Shown in pieces: positions 54,296 through 63,140 of a stretch of 64,000 nt of DNA. Source of the DNA: Thalassospira xianhensis MCCC 1A02616 (lineage in GTDB: Bacteria; Pseudomonadota; Alphaproteobacteria; Rhodospirillales; Thalassospiraceae); contig NZ_JPWA01000016.1 in NCBI RefSeq assembly GCF_003326475.1, forward strand, positions 1 through 64,000, given 5' to 3'. How positions within the stretch are numbered: position 1 is the stretch's first letter; each line of letters begins with the position of its first letter. The notes under the pieces were generated by a model that was given only the letters and a program-made list of their open reading frames with translations, ran no database searches and was not told the DNA's origin. The translations under genes and the position numbers were made by a program.

Positions 54296-55171
54296 ATGCG
54301 CGTACTCAAACTGACGGCAAATGCCCTGATCGCAGCCCTGTTTCTGGCGGCCTGCGACAAACTCGCCGCATTCAATCACCTTCAGGCCGGGGACTATCAC
54401 CCGACCGTTGCAGACCTGCAATACGGGGATGCGGACCGCCAGAAACTAGATATTTATCTGCCGCCGGATCGCTCAAAACCGGCCCCCCTGATCGTCTGGT
54501 TTTATGGCGGATCATGGGATTCGGGTGACAAGGCAAAATACGCCTTCGTCGCCAAACGCTTTACCGAAATGGGCTACGCGGTTGCCATCCCCGATTACCG
54601 GCTGGTGCCCGAAATCCGTTTCCCGGAATTCATCAAAGACGGCGCCGGGGCCCTCGCCTTCATGAAGCAGTACGGCGATCAGCATCCCGATCGCATCACC
54701 GCCATCCCGATGATATTGGCCGGTCACTCTGCCGGGGCCTATAACGCGGTTCAACTGGTGGCCGATCAATCCTATCTGGCCTCCGTCGGCATGTCGTCCA
54801 ACGACATCGCAGGCATCATCGGGCTTTCCGGCCCGTATGATTTCTATCCCTACGATGTTAAGGCAACCCGGATTGCCTTTGGCGAAACCCCTGCCGCCCA
54901 AAGCCAGCCGGTCGAACAGGACCTGTCACACATGCCGCCGATGCTTCTGATCACGGGTACGCGTGATCATACGGTCTACCCCCGCAATTCCCGTCGATTG
55001 GCGGAACTCGCCCCGGATGCAAAACTGATTGAAATCGACGACACTGGCCACGCCGGAACTCTGATCGCACTGGGCAGTATCCTGACAGAAAACCGGGCTG
55101 TGCTTGATCCCATTCGGGAATTTCTGGCCGCACGGAAGATACAAACTGCGCCCTTGCTTTCGACACAGTAA
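54296..55171 (+). CDS. Alpha/beta-hydrolase lipoprotein (carboxylesterase-like)
   Basis: 291 residues from the ATG at 54296. Lipobox FLAAC with Cys20 predicts a lipoprotein. Hydrolase motifs: oxyanion loop FYGGSWDSGDK (HGG variant with Tyr), nucleophile elbow GHSAG, catalytic Asp in GTRDHTV and His in TGHAG. Likely an esterase acting in the periplasm or on the outer membrane. Substrate unknown. Confidence 0.85.
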   Translation: MRVLKLTANALIAALFLAACDKLAAFNHLQAGDYHPTVADLQYGDADRQKLDIYLPPDRSKPAPLIVWFYGGSWDSGDKAKYAFVAKRFTEMGYAVAIPDYRLVPEIRFPEFIKDGAGALAFMKQYGDQHPDRITAIPMILAGHSAGAYNAVQLVADQSYLASVGMSSNDIAGIIGLSGPYDFYPYDVKATRIAFGETPAAQSQPVEQDLSHMPPMLLITGTRDHTVYPRNSRRLAELAPDAKLIEIDDTGHAGTLIALGSILTENRAVLDPIREFLAARKIQTAPLLSTQ

Positions 55172-55200
55172 CAAGCTCATAGACCCAGCCTGATAAAAGA

Positions 55201-55228
55201 AAACGCGCCGTTTTAAACGGCGCGTTTT
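55201..55228. terminator. Bidirectional terminator between the hydrolase and secA
   Basis: AAACGCGCCGTTT (55201-55213) and AAACGGCGCGTTT (55215-55227) form a near-continuous palindrome around T55214. A and T runs flank both sides. Confidence 0.88.
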
Positions 55229-55253
55229 GCAAATCAAATCCACATAGTTTGGC

Positions 55254-57965
55254 TTACGCCAGCTGACCGTGGCAATGCTTGTACTTTTTACCCGACCCAC
55301 ACGGACATGTGGCGTTACGTGCAACACGGCCCCATGTCGATGGATCGTTGGGGTCAACATTGCCCGATGCCGCACGCGAATGGACCGTTGCACTGTCACC
55401 ACCTTCAGCCGCCATGGTTTCGGGTTCCGGGTGATTTTCGTGCATTTCCTGCGGTGCGCGGCGCGGTTCAAGGTCTTCCGGGCGTGGGGTGGACTGCAAT
55501 TCAACATGCGACAGCATCTGGGTCACACGTTCACGCAATGTCACCAGCATGCCTTCAAACAGGTTGAACGCCTCGCGCTTGAACTCGTTTAACGGATCGC
55601 GCTGGCCATAGGCGCGAAGACCAATGCCCTGACGCAGGTGATCAAGCGCCAGAAGATGCTCTTTCCAGGTCTGATCCAGCAGCTGAAGAACAAGGCTCTT
55701 TTCGACCTGGCGCATGATATCCGCGCCATAATTGGCAACCTTGGCTGCCATCTTGCTTTCAACCGCCTGTTCGATCCGCTCGCGCATGACTTCGACATCA
55801 ATGCCTTCTTCCTTGACCCAGTCGGTCACCGGAAGATCAAGGCCAAACAGACGCGTGCATTCTTCATGCAGGCTGGCCGCTTCCCACTGTTCCGGATAAA
55901 CCTTTTCAGGGCAGTATTTGGTCACGAGGTCTTCGACGACTTCGCTGCGCATGTCAGCCACATCTTCGGCAACATGCTTGGCCTGCATCAGATCGCGGCG
56001 CTGTTCATAAATGACCTTACGCTGGTCATTCATGACATCATCGAATTTCAGCACGTTCTTACGAATGTCGAAGTTGCGCGCCTCGACCTTCTGCTGTGCC
56101 TTTTCAAGCGCCTTGTTGATCCACGGGTGATAGATCGCCTCGCCTTCCTGAAGGCCAAGCTTCTGAAGCATCCCGTCCATGCGCTCCGACCCGAAAATAC
56201 GCATCAGATCATCTTCAAGCGACAGGAAGAATTTCGAACCACCCGGGTCACCCTGACGGCCGGAACGACCGCGAAGCTGGTTATCGACACGACGAGATTC
56301 ATGGCGTTCGGTACCGATCACGAACAGACCACCGGCATCCAGAACCTTCTGCTGATCGGCCTTCACTTCGGCCTTGATCCGCTCGATCCCCTCGGCACGC
56401 TTTGCATCGTCGTCGATATTGGCAAGCTCGATCTCGGCACGCATTTCAACGTTGCCGCCAAGTTTGATGTCGGTACCGCGACCGGCCATGTTGGTTGCAA
56501 TCGTGATCGCGCCCGGCGCACCGGCCTGTGCCACGATGAACGCTTCGCGTTCATGCTGCTTGGCGTTCAGGACCTCGTGCGGGATTTTGCGTTCTTTCAG
56601 CAACGCGCCAAGAATTTCCGATTTTTCAATCGAAACCGTGCCGACAAGGGCCGGCTGGCCGCGCTTGTGGCAATCTTCCAGAAGATCGGCAATCGCGTTC
56701 CATTTTTCCTTGGCCGTCCGATAAATTTCATCATCGGCGTCTTTACGGGCAATCGGGCGATGGGTCGGGATTTCAACAACCTGAAGGTTATAGATTTCCT
56801 CGAACTCTTCGGCTTCCGTTATCGCCGTACCGGTCATCCCCGCAAGCGTCGGGTAAAGACGGAAATAGTTCTGGAAGGTGATCGAGGCCAGAGTCTGGTT
56901 TTCGTTCTGGATCTTGACCTTTTCCTTGGCTTCCAGTGCCTGATGCAGGCCATCGGAATAACGGCGGCCTTCCATCATACGACCGGTGAACTCGTCAATG
57001 ATCACGACCTTGTCGTCCTTGACGATGTAATCGGTATCTTTCTGGAACAGCTTGTGCGCCTTAAGCGCCTGATTGACGTGGTGCACCAGATGCACGTTGG
57101 CAACGTCATAAAGCGTCCCTTCCGTCAGGATGCCCATCTGCTGCAAAAGCTGTTCGGCATTCTCGGTACCATCTTCGGTCAGGGTGACGGCGCGTGCCTT
57201 TTCATCCTTCTCGTAATCGTCTTCGGTCAGTTTCGGGATCAGCGCATCAATCGCGCGATACAGTTCCGAACTGTCTTCGGCCGGGCCGGAAATGATCAGC
57301 GGCGTACGCGCTTCGTCGATCAGGATGCTGTCAACCTCATCGACGATGGCAAAGTTGAACGGGCGCTGCACCATGTCTTCAAGGCGGAACTTCATGTTAT
57401 CGCGCAGATAATCAAAGCCCAGCTCGTTATTGGTGGCATAGGTAATGTCGCACGCATAGGCCGAACGACGCTGGTCATCGGTCATGCCATGCATGATCAC
57501 GCCAACGCTAAGCCCCAGGAAGCCGTAGACCTGCCCCATCCATTCCGCGTCACGACGCGCAAGGTAATCGTTGACCGTAACAACGTGAACGCCCTTGCCT
57601 TCGATCGCGTTCAGATAAACCGGAAGGGTCGAAACAAGCGTTTTACCTTCACCTGTTTTCATCTCGGCGATCTTGCCAAGTGTCAGAACCATGCCGCCCA
57701 TAAGCTGGACATCGTAATGACGTTCGCCGCGGACACGCTTGGCTGCCTCGCGAACGGTAGCAAATGCGTCAGGCAGAATATCCTTCAGAGTCTCGCCCTT
57801 GGACAGACGTTCGCGCAGCCAATCGGTACGGGCGCGCAGTTCGTCGTCACTAAGCTTCTCGACTTCGGGTTCCAGGGCATTGACTTGCTCGACCGTGGCC
57901 CGCAGGGCTTTGACTTCACGATCGTTAGCTGAACCGAAAATTTTCCGGGCAATTACGCCGAGCAT
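55254..57965 (-). CDS. secA: Preprotein translocase ATPase SecA
   Basis: 903 residues from the ATG at 57965 ([17 protein letters not shown] 7 bases upstream). SecA drives secretion through SecYEG. Motor motifs: KTGEGKTL Walker [45 protein letters not shown]. The C-terminal zinc motif [14 protein letters not shown], which binds SecB and lipids, is intact. Divergent from the calcium-loop genes. Confidence 0.98.
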   Translation of the reverse strand: MLGVIARKIFGSANDREVKALRATVEQVNALEPEVEKLSDDELRARTDWLRERLSKGETLKDILPDAFATVREAAKRVRGERHYDVQLMGGMVLTLGKIAEMKTGEGKTLVSTLPVYLNAIEGKGVHVVTVNDYLARRDAEWMGQVYGFLGLSVGVIMHGMTDDQRRSAYACDITYATNNELGFDYLRDNMKFRLEDMVQRPFNFAIVDEVDSILIDEARTPLIISGPAEDSSELYRAIDALIPKLTEDDYEKDEKARAVTLTEDGTENAEQLLQQMGILTEGTLYDVANVHLVHHVNQALKAHKLFQKDTDYIVKDDKVVIIDEFTGRMMEGRRYSDGLHQALEAKEKVKIQNENQTLASITFQNYFRLYPTLAGMTGTAITEAEEFEEIYNLQVVEIPTHRPIARKDADDEIYRTAKEKWNAIADLLEDCHKRGQPALVGTVSIEKSEILGALLKERKIPHEVLNAKQHEREAFIVAQAGAPGAITIATNMAGRGTDIKLGGNVEMRAEIELANIDDDAKRAEGIERIKAEVKADQQKVLDAGGLFVIGTERHESRRVDNQLRGRSGRQGDPGGSKFFLSLEDDLMRIFGSERMDGMLQKLGLQEGEAIYHPWINKALEKAQQKVEARNFDIRKNVLKFDDVMNDQRKVIYEQRRDLMQAKHVAEDVADMRSEVVEDLVTKYCPEKVYPEQWEAASLHEECTRLFGLDLPVTDWVKEEGIDVEVMRERIEQAVESKMAAKVANYGADIMRQVEKSLVLQLLDQTWKEHLLALDHLRQGIGLRAYGQRDPLNEFKREAFNLFEGMLVTLRERVTQMLSHVELQSTPRPEDLEPRRAPQEMHENHPEPETMAAEGGDSATVHSRAASGNVDPNDPSTWGRVARNATCPCGSGKKYKHCHGQLA

Positions 57966-58173
57966 TAAAACGTTCCTGAACAAATGAAAAAACAGTTATG
58001 GGGCAACGGCTATATACCGAGGCCCGATCACAGATAGAACCCTGTCTGCCATCTGTCAACGGAACGAACCAATATCACTAATGTTCGCGCAGTCATGCTC
58101 GAAAAATAGTTTGCTCGCGAAGACCGCCCGTTACAACCTGTGACTGTGCTTGCGAATTGCACTTCCTTCATGC

Positions 58174-58202
58174 TTGAGGAAATCGCAAAAAACACGTATG
58201 CT
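58174..58202 (+). promoter_or_regulatory. Sigma-70-like promoter for the calcium-loop gene pair
   Basis: TTGAGG (58174-58179), exactly 17 bases, TATGCT (58197-58202). Good -35/-10 spacing in the 330-base gap before the first gene at 58299. It gives a leader of about 90 bases. Confidence 0.55.
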
Positions 58203-58298
58203 CGGTGTTCAACTTTGAATTAGAGAGCAAGTAGCTCATCTTTTTCGCGACATATCAGGGTTCTCTGCCTTGCGCGAAAGAAGCCTCAGGAGGAGGAA

Positions 58299-59405
58299 AT
58301 GGTGGATTTCTCCACGCTTAATCCCTTTCGACAGGGACAGTCTTCACTGACCGATGCGCGTCAGCCGATTGCCACATCCGGGAATCCGTCGGGTACTGGT
58401 GCGGCACAGACCGGCTCGAAACAGCATCCGGTTGTTGATCCTGTTGATCTGTCCGAGGATGCGGTTGCCGCACGCAATGCGGATAAAAACCCGTTGCAGG
58501 CTGCCGGTTCAAAATCCCTGAAATCCGAACCGATGACCACCGATGAACTTTTCGCCAAGGCGCTCGACGCCGCCCTTGAGCTGATCAAGGATGACATGGT
58601 CGAAATGTTCAAACTGGCCGGAATGGATGACAAGGAAGCCCTTGCCGCGACCAACGCGATGTTCAAGGGAATCCGCGAAATGGCTGCTGATGACGGCCAG
58701 ATCGATTTCTCCTTCCAGCAGGCCATCGCCAGCCATTCCCGCACCGAAATCTCTTATGCCGGGGCGAATGGTGCCGGTGTCGGGGTTTCCGAGTCCGCGA
58801 TGATGGCGATGCAGTCTCTTGATATCAACATCAACAGCGAAACCGGCGAATTCTCGTTCAATTACGAGGCATCCAAGGTCCAGATCGTCAGAACCGAAGC
58901 CGTTGCCATCGGCAACAGCATGGGGGCTGCGATGGGTGCGCTTGGCGCAGTTATGAACGGCCTTGGCGGCGGCAATCTCGTCGATATGCTGGGTAATCCG
59001 GCCAGTGCGGGCAATGGCGGCCTTCTGTTTGACATGGAAGGCAGCGGAGTCGCCGAATTCATCCGCGATCTGATGCTTGATACCACCGGTGCCGCACCGG
59101 CAGCCGACGACGGCAAAGAAAATGCAGATGGCACAACCGAAGACGCCAGCATGCAGGAAATTCTCGCCAGCCGCATGGCGAAACTCAATGCCCAGATCAT
59201 GGAACAGGCAACCCTGGTCGTACGTGGCGTAACCGAAACCATGGCCGAAGACGGTTCTGGTGATCCGATGCTGAAACTGTCGGTCGACATGCTGATGCCG
59301 ATGGGCCGTTTCGGACAGGATGAAAACGGCGCCACTTTCCAGTTGCCGAACGGGGAAACCGTTTCCGTAATTGACCCAAGCCAGGAACAGGACGTTCTGG
59401 CCTGA
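58299..59405 (+). CDS. Hypothetical protein, first gene of the calcium-loop pair
   Basis: 368 residues with AGGAGGAGG just upstream, a very strong ribosome site. No signal peptide; the first 75 residues are Ser/Gln/Gly-rich and disordered, with VDPVDLSEDAVAAR at about 46-59. A helical core (80-130, FKLAGMDDKEALAATNAMFKGIREM) and an amphipathic strand segment (SLDININSETGEFSFNYEASKVQIVRTEAV) parallel parts of the next gene's product, suggesting distant paralogy. Gly/Met-rich middle, acidic Ala-rich C-terminal part. Function unknown; likely exported in a signal-independent way or bound to a partner. Confidence 0.7.
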   Translation: MVDFSTLNPFRQGQSSLTDARQPIATSGNPSGTGAAQTGSKQHPVVDPVDLSEDAVAARNADKNPLQAAGSKSLKSEPMTTDELFAKALDAALELIKDDMVEMFKLAGMDDKEALAATNAMFKGIREMAADDGQIDFSFQQAIASHSRTEISYAGANGAGVGVSESAMMAMQSLDININSETGEFSFNYEASKVQIVRTEAVAIGNSMGAAMGALGAVMNGLGGGNLVDMLGNPASAGNGGLLFDMEGSGVAEFIRDLMLDTTGAAPAADDGKENADGTTEDASMQEILASRMAKLNAQIMEQATLVVRGVTETMAEDGSGDPMLKLSVDMLMPMGRFGQDENGATFQLPNGETVSVIDPSQEQDVLA

Positions 59406-59416
59406 CCATAGCAGCA

Positions 59417-59449
59417 CGGGATGGGGCCGTAGCAATTGCTCCCATCCCG
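59417..59449 (+). other. Intercistronic hairpin
   Basis: CGGGATGGG (59417-59425) with CCCATCCCG (59441-59449), 15-base loop containing the palindrome AGCAATTGCT. No T run follows, so it is more likely an mRNA processing or stability element than a terminator. It lies between the two genes of the pair. Confidence 0.55.
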
Positions 59450-59474
59450 CAGCCCTTCAGGAAGGAGGCGCTGA

Positions 59475-60602
59475 ATGTTTGGACACCCGTCGTTTAATAA
59501 CAGCACGCAGGGACGCTCCGCCGATTTGCTGGCAACGTCCCGTCGTGTTGCGGCCGCCGACATTCAGCCCGACACAAGGCAAAACCGCCCATCCCCCGGA
59601 CAGGATACCGTGCGCGAGGGACGCCGCATCATCGATCAGATCGATGAAAGCCTGCGGATCAATTTGCGTCTTGATGAAACACTCGGCGATGGCGCCTTTT
59701 CCAACCCTGTTTCCCCAACGGCAATTGAAAAACTGACCGGTGCGGTCGGCGCCACCCTTGGCAATGCCGCAACAAAAATGAACCGCGATGCCTTCATCAT
59801 GCTGGCGATGCTGGGCATTCCCCCGGCCGAGGCCCGTGAAATGGCCGATGCCCTGACCAAGGGGCTTGAGGGTGATATGGCCGCCGCTGCCGGTATTGAT
59901 GGCAGCCCCGCCGCCATGGCGCGCGATTTTGGTCTGGCACTGGCCAATGGTTTTGCAAAGCGCGGCAGCAGTGCTGCCTTTTCGATGGTATCGCAAAGTA
60001 TTCGTATCGATATGAAACAGATCGAAGCCCGCTTTTCCGACGCCCTTGGCAGCGGCAGCATCTCGATCAGCGAATTTCACGCCCGCGTCGAACAGATCCG
60101 CGTTGAAATCATCGGCATTACCCAGCAGGACCCGCTGATCCTTGATCTTGACGGCAACGGGATCGACATCACCAGCCTTGAAAACGGCAGGATATTTGAC
60201 ATCAATGGTGATGGCACGCAGGACCGCACCGCATGGGTGACCGGTAATGACGCGCTGCTTGCACTGGATCGCAACCATGACGGCATCATCAATGATGGCA
60301 CCGAATTGTTCGGCGATCAGAATGGAGCAAAAGACGGCTTTACCGAACTTGCCAAATATGACGGCAACAGGGATGGCCGGATCGACAGCAACGATGACGT
60401 CTTTTCATCTCTGGTTCTTCTGCGCGCTGATGGCTCGACCACCAATCTAACCGATGCCGGCATTTCCGCGATTGATCTGACCTTCATCACCCCGCTGGAT
60501 CAGAAACTGGTCGGTGGTGTTCTGGCGGCAAGTGCCGGTTTTGAACGTGATGACGGCAGCACCGGCACCGTCGGCGAAGTCTTTTTTGACGTTCGCGCCT
60601 AG
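59475..60602 (+). CDS. Calcium-loop (RTX/EF-hand-like) protein, second gene of the pair
   Basis: 375 residues with AAGGAGG 7 bases upstream. N-terminal 60 residues polar; helical core (65-170); then strand SQSIRIDMKQIEARF and VEQIRVEIIGI. From 220 the sequence is D-x-D-G-rich: DLDGNGID (224-231), DINGDGTQD (242-250), DRNHDGIIND (265-274) and DGNRDGRIDSND (296-307), the calcium-binding loops seen near the C-termini of large RTX/hemolysin-type proteins. No signal peptide, no nonapeptide repeats and no type I exporter genes nearby. Role in secretion or adhesion is plausible but unproven. Confidence 0.75.
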   Translation: MFGHPSFNNSTQGRSADLLATSRRVAAADIQPDTRQNRPSPGQDTVREGRRIIDQIDESLRINLRLDETLGDGAFSNPVSPTAIEKLTGAVGATLGNAATKMNRDAFIMLAMLGIPPAEAREMADALTKGLEGDMAAAAGIDGSPAAMARDFGLALANGFAKRGSSAAFSMVSQSIRIDMKQIEARFSDALGSGSISISEFHARVEQIRVEIIGITQQDPLILDLDGNGIDITSLENGRIFDINGDGTQDRTAWVTGNDALLALDRNHDGIINDGTELFGDQNGAKDGFTELAKYDGNRDGRIDSNDDVFSSLVLLRADGSTTNLTDAGISAIDLTFITPLDQKLVGGVLAASAGFERDDGSTGTVGEVFFDVRA

Positions 60603-60725
60603 CCGTGACATCCCGATTTGTGCCGCAACCGGCAGCGAAGGGCCTGAAAATCCCCTACCCGGTGCGATTATGTTTTCCGCGCTACATCAGCATTTCACAT
60701 TTTAGCCAGATTGCTTTGAAAAAAC

Positions 60726-60758
60726 CGTGACACCCGAGGGGAACCCTTGTGTGTCACG
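60726..60758. promoter_or_regulatory. Inverted repeat upstream of ppiC
   Basis: CGTGACAC (60726-60733) and GTGTCACG (60751-60758), 17-base spacer that itself contains AGGG/CCCT. It lies about 70 bases before the ppiC start. It may be an operator or a leader hairpin. Confidence 0.4.
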
Positions 60759-60828
60759 AACGGATGTGATTTATCCGTGGGGTGAGGCATGGGGAAAAAT
60801 CCCCCTAAAATGAAAGTCTGGAGAAAAT

Positions 60829-61683
60829 ATGCTGCGCAAAACCCTACTCGCTGCGTCACTTGCGACCGTTATGTTTGCAAGCCCGGTTATGGCACAGGAC
60901 GCTGCACCGGCCGAAGACCAGGTTCTTGCAACCGTCAATGGCGAGGAAATCCTGGAATCCGAAGTGCGCGCGACGCAACAGGGCCTGCCCCAACAGTATC
61001 GCCAGCTCCCGTTTGAAATGCTCAAGCCGATGCTTGTCGACCGTGAAATCAATCAGCGCCTGCTGATGCTTGCCGGTCAGGACGCAGGTCTTGCCGACGA
61101 CGAAGAGGTCAAGAAGCAACTCGCCGCCCTTGAACGCCGCCTCGTCGCCGAAACCTATCTTGAGCGCGCAATCGCCGAAAAAGTTACCGACGACGCGATC
61201 AAAGCCCATTACGACGAATTCATCAAAACCAACGAGCCAGAGCCGCAGGTTCACGCGCGTCACATCCTTCTGGAAAACGAAGAAGACGCCAAAGCCGTGA
61301 TTGCCGAGCTCGATGACGGTGCCGATTTCGTCGAACTCGCCAAAGAAAAATCAACCGGCCCGTCAGGTCCGAATGGTGGTGATCTTGGTTTCTTCAACAA
61401 GGGCGACATGGTCGCACCGTTCGCCGAAGCTGCCTTCTCGATGGAGCCGGGCACCTATAGCAAGGAACCGGTTCAGACCCAGTTCGGCTGGCACGTGATC
61501 CTGGTTGAAGAGAAAAAGGAAGGCGAACAGCCAAGCCTTGAAGAAATTCGTCCGCAGATGGAAGCCGAAGTGACCCAGCAGGCCGTTCAGGACCTGATTG
61601 AAGAACTCCGATCCGATGCCGAGGTGGTGAACAACACCGAAACCCCGGCCGCCGACGACAGCGCAGAAACCCCGAAAAACTAA
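60829..61683 (+). CDS. Periplasmic parvulin-type peptidyl-prolyl isomerase
   Basis: 284 residues. Signal peptide MLRKTLLAASLATVMFASPVMA, cleaved before QDAAPA. SurA/PrsA-like layout: helical N-domain (QVLATVNGEEILESEV...LPFEMLKPMLVDREINQRLLM) then one parvulin domain (about 140-235; VHARHILLENEEDAKAVI, STGPSGPNGGDLGFFNKGDMVAPFAEAAFS, TQFGWHVILVEE). An acidic Ala-rich tail follows. It folds exported proteins and normally sits between secA and argJ. Confidence 0.93.
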   Translation: MLRKTLLAASLATVMFASPVMAQDAAPAEDQVLATVNGEEILESEVRATQQGLPQQYRQLPFEMLKPMLVDREINQRLLMLAGQDAGLADDEEVKKQLAALERRLVAETYLERAIAEKVTDDAIKAHYDEFIKTNEPEPQVHARHILLENEEDAKAVIAELDDGADFVELAKEKSTGPSGPNGGDLGFFNKGDMVAPFAEAAFSMEPGTYSKEPVQTQFGWHVILVEEKKEGEQPSLEEIRPQMEAEVTQQAVQDLIEELRSDAEVVNNTETPAADDSAETPKN

Positions 61684-61721
61684 GCCCCACGGCTTAATCG
61701 GTTTCAAAAGCTGAGATCCAG

Positions 61722-61757
61722 AACGGGGTGAGCCATCGGGCTTCACCCCGTTTTTTT
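61722..61757 (+). terminator. Terminator after the isomerase gene
   Basis: AACGGGGTGA (61722-61731) with TCACCCCGTT (61743-61752), then a run of seven T (61751-61757). Strong Rho-independent terminator, so argJ likely has its own promoter. Confidence 0.92.
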
Positions 61758-61830
61758 GTCATCCACCCGTGCCAAATGCGCTACCTTTGAATTAATGGCT
61801 TGGTTACGTTCAACGAAGGAAATTGAACAG

Positions 61831-63060
61831 ATGGTTGCGACTTCGCTTTCTCCGCTGGCTCCGGCCGGTTTTCCCGATCTTCCGGCAATTTCCGGTGTCA
61901 AACTGCATACCGTAACCCTTGGCATCCGATACAAGGGCCGCCCCGATGTCCTTCTGGCCGAACTGGAACCGGGCACACAGGTTGCGGGTGTCTTCACCAC
62001 CTCGACCACGGCATCGGCCGCGGTTCGCTGGGGACGCGAGGCGCTTAAAGGCGGCACCGGTCGGGCATTCTTTGTCAATGCCGGTAACTCGGTTGCCTTC
62101 ACCGGCAAGGCGGGCGAAAAATTCGTCGCCGATAAAGTCGAAGCCGCCGCAAAGGCACTGGGTTGCGACAAAACCGAAATCTTTACCGCATCGACCGGTG
62201 TGATCGGGGAGCCGACCACCGCAAACCGCATCACCGATGCCCTGCCCGATCTTCTGGCAAATGACGCTGGCTGGCTTGATGCCGCCAAGGCCATCATGAC
62301 CACCGACACCTTCCCCAAGGGCGCATCGGCCACCGCCACCATCCACGGCGCCAAAGTCACGATTGCCGGTTTTGCCAAGGGTTCAGGCATGATCGAACCG
62401 AACATGGCCACCATGCTGGGATTCATCTTTACCGATGCGGCTGTCCCCCATTCCGTGCTTCAGGCGCTGCTGGCTGATTGCACCAACCGTTCTTTCAATG
62501 CGATTACAGTCGATAGCGATACCTCAACATCCGATACCGTCCTTCTGGCGGCAACCGGCAAGGCCGGCAATGCTGCCGTCACCGGTATTGATGATCCGGC
62601 ACTGGCCGGTTTCAAAACCGCCCTTGAAGACGTGATGCGTGATCTGGCCCATCAGGTGGTCCGCGACGGCGAAGGAGCTTCGAAATTCATAACCGTCAAT
62701 GTCACCGGCGCCATCAGCGAAAAAGAAGCCAAAATCACCGCCAAGGCGATTGCGAACTCTCCGCTGGTCAAAACCGCGATTGCCGGTGAAGACGCCAACT
62801 GGGGCCGTATCGTCATGGCAGTCGGCAAGTGCGGCGTTCAGGCCGACCCGAACAAGCTGACCGTTTCCATCGGTGGCATTGTTCTGGCGAAAAACGGCGA
62901 ACGCGTTGCCGATTATGACGAAGCCCCGGTCGCAGCCCACATCAAGGGCCAGTATATCGACATCGATGTCGATCTTGGCTTTGGAGATGGCAAGGCCACC
63001 GTCTGGACCTGCGATCTGACGCATGGCTATATCTCGATCAATGCCGATTATCGTAGCTGA
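61831..63060 (+). CDS. argJ: Bifunctional ornithine acetyltransferase / N-acetylglutamate synthase
   Basis: 409 residues from the ATG at 61831 (AAGGA about 11 bases upstream; earlier in-frame ATGs at 61795 and 61756 look less likely). ArgJ recycles the acetyl group in arginine synthesis. It self-cleaves before the nucleophilic Thr in the conserved [16 protein letters not shown] (about 183-198). Other signatures: [33 protein letters not shown] and EDANWGRI. Confidence 0.95.
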   Translation: MVATSLSPLAPAGFPDLPAISGVKLHTVTLGIRYKGRPDVLLAELEPGTQVAGVFTTSTTASAAVRWGREALKGGTGRAFFVNAGNSVAFTGKAGEKFVADKVEAAAKALGCDKTEIFTASTGVIGEPTTANRITDALPDLLANDAGWLDAAKAIMTTDTFPKGASATATIHGAKVTIAGFAKGSGMIEPNMATMLGFIFTDAAVPHSVLQALLADCTNRSFNAITVDSDTSTSDTVLLAATGKAGNAAVTGIDDPALAGFKTALEDVMRDLAHQVVRDGEGASKFITVNVTGAISEKEAKITAKAIANSPLVKTAIAGEDANWGRIVMAVGKCGVQADPNKLTVSIGGIVLAKNGERVADYDEAPVAAHIKGQYIDIDVDLGFGDGKATVWTCDLTHGYISINADYRS

Positions 63061-63085
63061 CTGATCCTAGCAACCTGAATAAATC

Positions 63086-63116
63086 AAAGCCGCCTTCAAT
63101 CGAAGGCGGCTTTCTG
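63086..63116 (+). terminator. Terminator between argJ and the pentapeptide gene
   Basis: AAAGCCGCCTTC (63086-63097), loop AATC, GAAGGCGGCTTT (63102-63113), then TTT. Strong stem; may serve both convergent genes. Confidence 0.88.
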
Positions 63117-63140
63117 CTGTCGGGGGCACGCCGGTTCGGT

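Noticed and set aside
55638-57932. A long open frame (over 700 codons) antisense to secA
   Set aside because: It overlaps a certain gene fully, has no ribosome site or family resemblance and arises from codon bias on the other strand.
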